Assembly: GCA_032906705.1 (NCBI GenBank)
Contig: JAJTZC010000007.1
Location: 1-54,769 of the forward strand
Length of the DNA stretch: 54,769 nt
Reading direction: 5' to 3'
Source of the DNA: DASPPF01 sp032906705
GTDB taxonomy: Archaea; Thermoproteota; Nitrososphaeria; Nitrososphaerales; Gagatemarchaeaceae
Both the position numbers and the translations under genes were made by a program. The notes under the pieces are model-generated. The model saw only the letters and a list, made by a program, of their open reading frames with translations. It made no database searches and was not told the origin of the DNA. Of the stretch, positions 48,207 through 54,769 are shown piece by piece. Numbering within the stretch: position 1 is the first letter of the stretch; every line of letters begins with the position of its first letter.

Positions 48207-49319
48207 TTGTCTGAACAGATTAGAGCACCCAAGGGGCTCGCTGGTGTCTCGGTCGCGGACAGCAAGATAGCGAGGAGCGATGCGGACGGCTCTCTCGTGT
48301 ACAGAGGCTACCCGATACAGGATATTGCCGTGAATGCGACTTTCGAGGAGACCGCATTCCTGGTGCTGAGCGGGTCCCTACCATCGAGGAGCGGACTCGA
48401 GCGTTTCTCCTCCGAGCTCGACGCTTCGTCCAAGGTTGACAGGAGAATCTTCGGGTTGATGGCAGCACTCGGGAAGAACGCTGAACCAATTGACGTGCTC
48501 AGGACAGCTACTTCCGCGCTTGGCAGCTTGGAGAAGAAGCGAACAGCTGCCGAGATGCAGACGTCAATCGAGGCGAAGATGTCTGTCCTCGCTGCGAACT
48601 GCTTTGCAGTCCCGAGGGGAAAGAGAGCGGTGAGGCCAAGAGGGGGAGCAGGGTTCGCGGCGAACCTGCTTCACATGCTGACTGGGAAGAAGCCGCAGCC
48701 TTACGACCTCTGGGCTTTCGAGCGGGTCCTCATCTTCTACATGGAGCACGACCTGAACGCGTCCTCATTCACGGTCAGGGTGGTGGCATCGACGCTGGCT
48801 GACCCGTACGCAGCAGCCACTGCTGGGCTCGCAGCGCTCAAGGGGCCCTTGCACGGCGGGGCAAACGAGGCTGCCATGAGGATGCTGCTCGAGGTGCGAG
48901 ACCCAGCGAAGGCGGCAGAGTACGTCGAAGGAACCCTCCGTGAGGGAAGGAAGGTGATAGGGTTTGGCCACAGGGTCTACAAGAAAGCCGACCCTCGTGC
49001 TCAACTGTGCAAGGCGTACCTCCGGGAGATTCTCAGGAGGCGGGGCAAAGACGACAGGTTGTTCAGGCTCTGCGACGCACTGGAGAAGGAGATGTGGGCG
49101 AGGAAGAGCCTGCCAGCGAACCTGGACTTCTACGCGGCTCCTATCTTCCACCTTCTCGGTATCGCGATTCCCCTCTACACCCCCATCTTCGCTGCCAGCA
49201 GAGTGTTCGGCTGGATGGCGCACTACAACGAGCAAGTGGCAGACAACAAGCTGATCAGGCCCGACGCGACGTACATCGGGGCGACCGGGTTGAGCTACGT
49301 TCCTATGTCAAAGAGATAG
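48207..49319 (+). CDS. Citrate synthase-family enzyme, possible 2-methylcitrate synthase
   Basis: This 370-residue citrate synthase has YRGYPIQDIA, catalytic His in LHGGANEAAM, GFGHRVYKKADPRA and the Asp-containing NLDFYAAPIFHLLGI. Archaeal enzymes of this type may use acetyl-CoA or propionyl-CoA. The PrpB-like gene 28 bases upstream favours a role in the methylcitrate cycle. Start TTG 48207. Confidence 0.9.
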   Translation: MSEQIRAPKGLAGVSVADSKIARSDADGSLVYRGYPIQDIAVNATFEETAFLVLSGSLPSRSGLERFSSELDASSKVDRRIFGLMAALGKNAEPIDVLRTATSALGSLEKKRTAAEMQTSIEAKMSVLAANCFAVPRGKRAVRPRGGAGFAANLLHMLTGKKPQPYDLWAFERVLIFYMEHDLNASSFTVRVVASTLADPYAAATAGLAALKGPLHGGANEAAMRMLLEVRDPAKAAEYVEGTLREGRKVIGFGHRVYKKADPRAQLCKAYLREILRRRGKDDRLFRLCDALEKEMWARKSLPANLDFYAAPIFHLLGIAIPLYTPIFAASRVFGWMAHYNEQVADNKLIRPDATYIGATGLSYVPMSKR

Positions 49320-49322
49320 GCT

Positions 49323-50234
49323 TCAGCCCGTCAGCTGGGCCGCGGCCCTGTTGATCGTCATCCTCCCCGCCACGACATCCTTGGCTAGTCTCTCGGCTCT
49401 CGCCTCGGCTGACCTTGTGAACCTCTCCAAGAGATCGCCCTTGGCCATCTCCAAGATCATGCCCCTGGCGCTCCTGAGCAGCAGCTCCGTGTCGCCGCGC
49501 TGAAAACGGGCCCTGATCGCATCGATCGATTGGACCAGGGTCTCCAGACCCTCCCCCTTCATCGCTGATACCTTGAGCACGGAAGGCGATCGTGACTTCA
49601 TGGTCCTCACCACCGAGAGGAGGCTGACTACCGTCGAGTCTGCGCCCTCCAAGTCCGACTTGTTCACAGCGTAGACATCGCCGACCTCCATCAGCCCTGC
49701 CTTCGAGGTCTGCACATCGTCTCCCATCCCTGGCATCAATACCACAACGACGGCGTGGGCCACGCCGACGACCTCTATGTCAGACTGCCCTATTCCCACT
49801 GTCTCGAGGAGGATGAGGTCGAAGCCAGCTGCGTCCATGAGTTGGATGACCTGCGCTGTCGTGCGCGATAGTCCCCCCGACCAACCGCGCGAGGCCATGC
49901 TTCGGATGAACACCCCAGAGTCTGCGGAGTGGCGCTGCATCCTGATCCTGTCGCCCAGCAGGGCGCCGCCGGTGATTGGGCTGGTGGGGTCGACGGCGAT
50001 GACTCCGACCTTCAGACCCGTTTTCCTGTAGAGCTCAATAAGGCGGTCCACGAGCGTGCTCTTGCCCGTCCCCGGAGGTCCAGTCAGGCCGAGGACGAAA
50101 GCCTGGCCCCTGGGCTTGATTGAGGAGAGGAGCCGTCGGACACCGGGACTTTCATTCTCAACAACTGTAATCGACCTGGCAAGAGCCTGCCTGTCTCCCT
50201 TGGCGACTCTCTTGGCGAGAAGAGCAGTGTCCAA
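49323..50234 (-). CDS. meaB: MeaB/ArgK-type GTPase chaperone of methylmalonyl-CoA mutase
   Basis: This roughly 303-residue G3E GTPase has GLTGPPGTGKSTL, VIAVDPTSPITGGALLGDRIRM, ETVGIGQSDIEV, MPGMGDDVQ and the base-specific VNKSDLEG. It protects and reloads B12-dependent methylmalonyl-CoA mutase, whose large-subunit gene lies divergently next to it. I favour TTG 50234 as start; the frame extends to 50432 but that part has no MeaB-like sequence. Confidence 0.9.
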   Translation of the reverse strand: MDTALLAKRVAKGDRQALARSITVVENESPGVRRLLSSIKPRGQAFVLGLTGPPGTGKSTLVDRLIELYRKTGLKVGVIAVDPTSPITGGALLGDRIRMQRHSADSGVFIRSMASRGWSGGLSRTTAQVIQLMDAAGFDLILLETVGIGQSDIEVVGVAHAVVVVLMPGMGDDVQTSKAGLMEVGDVYAVNKSDLEGADSTVVSLLSVVRTMKSRSPSVLKVSAMKGEGLETLVQSIDAIRARFQRGDTELLLRSARGMILEMAKGDLLERFTRSAEARAERLAKDVVAGRMTINRAAAQLTG

Positions 50235-50417
50235 AATCCGTTTCGGCGCACGCTCGGCACGGCCATTCTTATCCGTTGTATGCGATTCCTTATCTTGGAC
50301 CGATTCGGGGATTCCTGCGCATTGCTTAGGGGGGGAAGGGATGCCTACTGGAAGAGGAAGGCGAGGACGTTTGTCGAGAAGAGAGGGCGGAAGGGCTCGG
50401 TGTACGACAGCCAGGCG

Positions 50418-52079
50418 ATGGCTGACATCCAAAAGGGGGTCAGGCAGTGGCAGGATTCAGTCTTCGCTCCCTGGGTGGGGAAGTCACACGAGTCCAAGAA
50501 GGACTACCAGACCGCATCTGGCATAGCGCTGAAGCCGGTTTACACGCCCATAGACGTGAGGGACGCAGACTATTCTGACCAGGGCTTCCCTGGCGTCTAT
50601 CCTTACCTTCGAGGCGTCTACCCCTCGATGCATCGCGGTCGGACGTGGACGATGAGGATGTTCTCGGGTTTTGGCACGCCGGAGGACACGAACAAGAGGC
50701 TCAAGCTCCTTCTGGATCACGGAGAGACAGGGCTGAGCGTCGCCTTCGACATGCCCACGCTGTACGGCTATGATTGCGACCATGAGAGGGCGCACGGCGA
50801 GGTCGGAAGGTGCGGCGTCAACGTCTCCTCACTCAGGGACATGGAGGTGATCTTTTCCGGGATTCCGCTTGACAAGGTGAGCACCTCGATGACGATCAAC
50901 GCACCCGCAGCTGTGCTGACGTGCATGTACGCGGGCGTGGCAAAGAAGCAGCGGATTCCAATTGCCAGGTTGCGCGGGACTGTCCAGGCTGACATGCTGA
51001 AGGAGTACATCGCACAGAAGGAGTGGGTCTACCCTCCCGAGGCCCACCTGAGGCTCGTTCGTGATCTGATGGTCTTCTGCACGAGGAACATGCCAGCCTG
51101 GAACTACGTCAGCATCAGCGGCTATCACATCAGGGAGGCGGGCTCAAGTGCGACCCAGGAGCTGGCGTTCACGCTGGCTGACGGGTTCGGCTACGTCGAG
51201 CTTGGCATGGAGGCGGGTCTGAAAGTCGACCAATTCGCGCGGAGGCTCAGCTTCTTCTTCAACTCCACGATGGACTTCTTCGAGGAGATAGCGAAGTTCA
51301 GGGCAGCGAGGAGGATCTGGGCGACAGTGATGAGGGAGAAGTACGGGGCGAAAGACCCTAGGAGCCTCTTGCTCAGGTTCCACACGCAGACCTCGGGCGC
51401 TTCACTTACGTGGCAGCAGCCGCTCAACAACGTAATCAGGACCACAATCGAGGCACTGGCGGGCGTTCTCGGCGGAACCCAGTCGCTCCACACGAACTCG
51501 TACGACGAGGCATGGGCCCTGCCAACCGAGAAGGCGGTAGAGGTCGCCCTCAGGACCCAGCAGGTCATCGCCGAGGAGACGGGAGTCCCCAGCGTGATGG
51601 ACCCACTTGGAGGGTCGTACTACGTGGAATGGCTGACGGAGCAGATGGAGGAGGAGGCGTACAAGTATTTCGACAGGATCGAGGCAGCTGGGGGGATCCT
51701 GAAGGCAATCAAGAGTGGATACCTCCAGCGCGAAATCGCAGAGAACTCGTACAGGCTCTCGAGGCGCGTAGAGAGTGGGAAGGACGGTGTTGTGGGCGTG
51801 AACAAGTATGCCGTGGAAGAGAAGAAGCCTATCGACACGCTGAAAATCGATTTCAGGGCTCAGAGAAGCCAAATCAAGAGGCTCGAGAAGGTCAAAAAAG
51901 AGAGGGACTCGCGCAGGGTGAAGGCAACGCTCGCGAAGGTCGAAAGGGCCTTCGAGAGCGAGGACATCAACTCAATCCCGCCCATGCTCGACGCTGTGAC
52001 GGCGTACGCCACCCTGGGAGAGATAATAGGAATAGGGAGTAGGGTCTGGGGACAATGGAAGGAGCCCGCAATCCTGTAG
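50418..52079 (+). CDS. Methylmalonyl-CoA mutase, catalytic alpha subunit
   Basis: This roughly 553-residue TIM-barrel subunit has the N-terminal SGIALKPVYTPIDV, YPYLRGVYPSMHRGRTWTMRMFSGF, SVAFDMPTLYGYD, ISGYHIREAG and QTSGASLTWQQPLNN. It converts methylmalonyl-CoA and succinyl-CoA with adenosylcobalamin, and the B12-binding domain is encoded separately at 52241. ATG 50418 gives the usual N-terminus; earlier starts at 50400 and 50280 add non-homologous sequence. Confidence 0.93.
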   Translation: MADIQKGVRQWQDSVFAPWVGKSHESKKDYQTASGIALKPVYTPIDVRDADYSDQGFPGVYPYLRGVYPSMHRGRTWTMRMFSGFGTPEDTNKRLKLLLDHGETGLSVAFDMPTLYGYDCDHERAHGEVGRCGVNVSSLRDMEVIFSGIPLDKVSTSMTINAPAAVLTCMYAGVAKKQRIPIARLRGTVQADMLKEYIAQKEWVYPPEAHLRLVRDLMVFCTRNMPAWNYVSISGYHIREAGSSATQELAFTLADGFGYVELGMEAGLKVDQFARRLSFFFNSTMDFFEEIAKFRAARRIWATVMREKYGAKDPRSLLLRFHTQTSGASLTWQQPLNNVIRTTIEALAGVLGGTQSLHTNSYDEAWALPTEKAVEVALRTQQVIAEETGVPSVMDPLGGSYYVEWLTEQMEEEAYKYFDRIEAAGGILKAIKSGYLQREIAENSYRLSRRVESGKDGVVGVNKYAVEEKKPIDTLKIDFRAQRSQIKRLEKVKKERDSRRVKATLAKVERAFESEDINSIPPMLDAVTAYATLGEIIGIGSRVWGQWKEPAIL

Positions 52080-52212
52080 AAGAATTCGAAAGTCGAGCGG
52101 TTTTCTTGGGAGCGTAGTTCTTCGCCGTCAGCGAAATCGCCATCCCGCCAAGGAGGGCCACTATTCCAAGCGAGAAGACCCCCCTACGAGTCGCCCGACT
52201 CGGATTCCTCAC
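51967..52212 (-). CDS. Possible small signal-anchored protein opposite the mutase 3' end
   Basis: GTG 52212 opens an 81-residue minus-strand frame with a basic N-terminus and a convincing hydrophobic segment (GVFSLGIVALLGGMAISLTA). The first 45 residues lie in the gap between the two mutase genes; the rest runs antisense to the alpha subunit. The signal-like start may be real, but the long overlap lowers confidence. Confidence 0.25.
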   Translation of the reverse strand: MRNPSRATRRGVFSLGIVALLGGMAISLTAKNYAPKKTARLSNSSTGLRAPSIVPRPYSLFLLSLPGWRTPSQRRAWAGLS

Positions 52213-52240
52213 AAACCTTTTCTAAGATGAGAGGTCCGGC

Positions 52241-52678
52241 GTGCTTTGTATGAAGAAAGCCGTCGTTGCGACACACAGGAGAATTAGGATCCTCGTGGCA
52301 AAACCCGGACTCGACGGCCATGACCGGGGCGCGCTGGTCCTAGCAAGAGCATTCAGGGACGCCGGGATGGAGGTGATCTACAGCGGGCTCCTGCCGTCGC
52401 CCGAACAGGTGGCTCGGATGGCTGTCGACGAAGACGTGGACGTTGTAGCGCTCTCTCTTCTTAACGGGGCGCACATGGTTGCGTTCCCGAAAGTCAAGAG
52501 GCTCCTTGAGAAGATGGGTGGCAAGGACATCCTCGTGGTCGGCGGAGGCATCATCCCGGAAGAGGACAAGTCGAAGCTGACCCGGATGGGGATAACTGGA
52601 CTCTTCGGACCTGGCAGCTCCCTCGAAGACGTTGTGGAACACGTAAGAAGCAGGGTCAGAAAGGAGCGATGGAGGTAG
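52241..52678 (+). CDS. Methylmalonyl-CoA mutase, B12-binding small subunit
   Basis: This 145-residue cobalamin-binding domain has the base-off signature RILVAKPGLDGHDRGA (Asp-x-His-x-x-Gly), SLLNGAHM and VVGGGIIPEED. It pairs with the alpha subunit encoded 161 bases upstream. GTG 52241 or ATG 52250 can start it; the ATG is about 28 bases after a TATA-like TTTCTAAG. Confidence 0.93.
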   Translation: MLCMKKAVVATHRRIRILVAKPGLDGHDRGALVLARAFRDAGMEVIYSGLLPSPEQVARMAVDEDVDVVALSLLNGAHMVAFPKVKRLLEKMGGKDILVVGGGIIPEEDKSKLTRMGITGLFGPGSSLEDVVEHVRSRVRKERWR

Positions 52679-52708
52679 CGGCGCGGATTGCTTGAACAGG
52701 ATGAGTTC

Positions 52709-53908
52709 ATGGGCCTCTCGAAGATGAACTTCGATGTGTCCGAGGAGCAGGCGCTTGTGCTTGAGCAGGTGGACAGGGCATGCAGGCAGATCAGACCCAT
52801 TGAGGACAGGTGCTACCTCGAACGGAGGCTCAACGACCAGGTAAGGCCTGTTTTCGCTAGGGCGCACATGCTCGGACTCCCGATCTCCCGGAAGTACGGC
52901 GACGGGCAGGGAGCAGACATGGTCACCTACGCCCTTGCCATCGAGCGGATTGGAAGGGAAGGGACGGGCGTGAGGACGTTCTTCTCAGTGCACATTGCCC
53001 TTTGCCAGCTCACAGTCCAGATGTGGGGCAGCCAGGAACAGAAGCAGCGGATACTCACGCCCGCGACAAGAGGGGACAAGCTCCTGGCATTCGGTCTGAC
53101 CGAGCCCGGAGCTGGGAGCGACCCCGCAGCTCTGACCACGTCGTTCGAGGAAAAGGACGGAAGGTTCGTCCTCAACGGCCAGAAGACGTGGATTTCCAAC
53201 GGTTCCATCGCTGACTCTGCCCTGATCTTCGCGTATCCAAAGGGGAAGAGGGACGGGATGTGCGCCTTCGTCGTTGACAGGTCGAGCCCGGGATACTCAG
53301 CAAAGCCTATCGAGAACAAGTTGGGTTTGCCCACCGCGGACACGGCGACGATCTACCTGGACAAGGTCGAAGTACCAAAGGAGAACCTCCTCGGTCCCCG
53401 CGGCAAGGGACTCTCCGTGGCCTACTCTGGACTGGCTAGCGGGAGGTTGAGCGTGGCGGCTGGCTGCGTGGGCGTGATACAGGACTGCCTCGACGAAGCG
53501 GTAAGATACGCTGGGGTCAGGGTCCAGCATGGCAAGAAGATAGGGAGGCACCAGCTAGTCCAGCGGCACATCGGGATCATCTCGACCAACCTCGAGGCAG
53601 CCAGGTGGCTTCTCTTCCGGGCCGCCTTCCTCAAGCAGAAGTATGAGGAGAAGCCTTCGGACGTCCAGGTGAGGGACGAGGTGGATATCGCCACAGCCAA
53701 GGCGAAGTACTTCGCGGCGAACGCGTCGTTCGACGCCGCCAACAGGACAGTCCAGGTCTTCGGGGCACAGGGCTATTCCCTTGAGAACAGGCCTGCGAGG
53801 CACCTCGCCGATACCAGGGTGACGACGATCTACGAGGGGACCAACGAGATACTCGAGCAGAAGATAGCGGTCTGCTCGCTCGGAAAGGACTTCCAGGCAT
53901 ACTCGTAA
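52709..53908 (+). CDS. Acyl-CoA dehydrogenase
   Basis: This roughly 399-residue FAD enzyme has LAFGLTEPGAGSDPAA and WISNGSIADSALIFA (flavin and substrate binding), VFGAQGYSLE, and the catalytic base Glu in TIYEGTNEI. It introduces a double bond into an acyl-CoA, perhaps upstream of propionyl-CoA production. ATG 52709 follows AGGA; TTG 52688 is an earlier option. It lies 10 to 30 bases after the B12 subunit and is likely co-transcribed. Confidence 0.92.
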   Translation: MGLSKMNFDVSEEQALVLEQVDRACRQIRPIEDRCYLERRLNDQVRPVFARAHMLGLPISRKYGDGQGADMVTYALAIERIGREGTGVRTFFSVHIALCQLTVQMWGSQEQKQRILTPATRGDKLLAFGLTEPGAGSDPAALTTSFEEKDGRFVLNGQKTWISNGSIADSALIFAYPKGKRDGMCAFVVDRSSPGYSAKPIENKLGLPTADTATIYLDKVEVPKENLLGPRGKGLSVAYSGLASGRLSVAAGCVGVIQDCLDEAVRYAGVRVQHGKKIGRHQLVQRHIGIISTNLEAARWLLFRAAFLKQKYEEKPSDVQVRDEVDIATAKAKYFAANASFDAANRTVQVFGAQGYSLENRPARHLADTRVTTIYEGTNEILEQKIAVCSLGKDFQAYS

Positions 53909-53930
53909 TCGTGGCAGTGAGGGGAGATCG

Positions 53931-54769
53931 GTGCGTAGGAGGGTTATCATCGTCTTAGTGACGGTAGTGCTGATGGCGACGTCTGGGCTCCTGGTCTACG
54001 AACTCGCGCGCGCAACGACAGGGCCGTGCATGACCTTGGGCGGGACCAAGCCCGTCAGGAGCTCGGTGCACAGCACGACGTTCGGCGCAGTGACAGAGTA
54101 CGGACTTCCCAGCCCCAGCCGGTGGTCCAATGGTATTGCTGTCGACAGAGACGGTTCAGTGTGGTTCGGCGAGCAGTCCGTGCCGGGAGTCGGCCACCTC
54201 TACCGCAACGGGACCCTGGTTGAATACCCATGGCCGTCCGCCGCGCACCCCTCGGCAAGCTCATGCGGTTTCGAGACAAGCATCTGGGGCGTCGCCATCT
54301 GGAACGGGATGGTGTGGGGAACAAGCGGGGACCAGAACTCGCTCGTGGGAGTGAACCCGCAAAACGGGGCTAGCAAGGTGCTGAATCTCACGGGCGTGGC
54401 GACCTTTCCCTACACGTTGGCCGTGGCCCCGGACGGCTCGCTGTGGTTCACTGCCTTGAGCAGCACCGCGATACTCGGAAGGGTCAGCACAAACTACGTT
54501 GTATCAACCTATCCGGTGAGCGGGTTGGGAAGGGACCTTCCCACGCAGGTCGAGTTCGCCAATTCGACGTACGCCTACTTCGTGGCGTTGAATCCGCTCA
54601 ACAACTCAGGCAGCCTCTTCTCATTCGACCCTTCGGCCGTCACGTCAGTGGTCACCCCGCACAAGCTCGGCGGGAACTTCCAGCTGATCTCCCCGACGAG
54701 CGTCTCCGCTGGGGCAGGGACTGTGTGGATCACGCAGCACGGCGCTGCAAGCGTTGCCTCGCTGAACCT
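53931..54769 (+). CDS. Exported beta-propeller protein (Vgb/NHL-like), 3' end outside window
   Basis: GTG 53931 follows GGGGAGATCG and opens 279 codons to the window edge. A signal anchor (VIIVLVTVVLMATSGLLVYEL) is followed by repeated propeller blades: NGIAVDRDGSVWFGE, GVAIWNGMVWGTSG, TLAVAPDGSLWFTA and SVSAGAGTVWITQHG. This resembles virginiamycin-B-lyase-type and NHL propellers found in secreted archaeal proteins. Function is unknown; it may be a surface binding protein rather than an enzyme. Confidence 0.8.
   Translation, partial: MRRRVIIVLVTVVLMATSGLLVYELARATTGPCMTLGGTKPVRSSVHSTTFGAVTEYGLPSPSRWSNGIAVDRDGSVWFGEQSVPGVGHLYRNGTLVEYPWPSAAHPSASSCGFETSIWGVAIWNGMVWGTSGDQNSLVGVNPQNGASKVLNLTGVATFPYTLAVAPDGSLWFTALSSTAILGRVSTNYVVSTYPVSGLGRDLPTQVEFANSTYAYFVALNPLNNSGSLFSFDPSAVTSVVTPHKLGGNFQLISPTSVSAGAGTVWITQHGAASVASLN

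Noticed and set aside
49319..50432. Longer MeaB protein starting at 50432
   Set aside because: The first 66 residues overlap the divergent mutase upstream region and show no GTPase-family sequence.

Overview
The window looks archaeal. TATA-type boxes sit about 25-30 bases before many start codons (leaderless transcripts), the tRNA gene does not encode its 3' CCA, and GTG/TTG starts are common. It also carries a set of archaeal housekeeping genes: class I CCA-adding enzyme with ThpR, Trm-G10, RNase Z, UPF0200/UPF0201, a COG2112 kinase, a GPN-loop GTPase and a stand-alone AsnC ligand domain. Together with methylmalonyl-CoA mutase and many cupredoxins this would fit a non-ammonia-oxidising Nitrososphaeria/Thaumarchaeota-like lineage, but that placement is inference. 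No rRNA, CRISPR array or transposase was seen.

1-15.5 kb is a dense copper/thiol/respiration region. A packed plus-strand operon (427-3387) holds a PadR-TRASH regulator, a ZIP-like transporter, a CuA-type cupredoxin, a 47-residue membrane peptide, a zinc-finger/membrane/His-rich protein and a thioredoxin-fold protein. On the minus strand follow a YHS mini-protein with a diheme cytochrome b561; an HMA chaperone-CopA ATPase-TRASH/ClpP-class protease operon; a CcdA/glutaredoxin/TlpA-like thiol relay; a second HMA chaperone; a Met-rich blue-copper protein; and a cytochrome b6/IV operon with a membrane-anchored winged-helix regulator. The two HMA genes share an almost identical upstream element at identical spacing from the TATA box.

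15.5-26.5 kb is catabolic: a frameshifted metallo-beta-lactamase gene, an M20 peptidase, a CBS/zinc-finger protein, a saccharopine-dehydrogenase-like enzyme, then an hpa-like homoprotocatechuate cluster (aldehyde dehydrogenase, acetoacetate-decarboxylase-like, FAH family, HpaB, HpaD, HpaC-like, thioesterase).

26.5-37.6 kb is looser. It has small membrane proteins, a K-channel-like protein, a DtxR-family regulator with palindromic operators beside a metal-transporter-like gene, gene-poor stretches with decayed coding sequence, and a 1218-residue TPR protein ending in a winged helix. There is also a tRNA-Pro locus whose diverged, broken copy lies 1.7 kb away; between the two copies lie a decayed 2-oxoacid:ferredoxin oxidoreductase gamma fragment and an intact SDR gene.

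37.6-46.5 kb is housekeeping. 46.5-54.8 kb is a propionate/acyl-CoA region: alpha/beta hydrolase, PrpB-like lyase, citrate/methylcitrate synthase, MeaB GTPase, both subunits of methylmalonyl-CoA mutase, acyl-CoA dehydrogenase and a partial exported beta-propeller.
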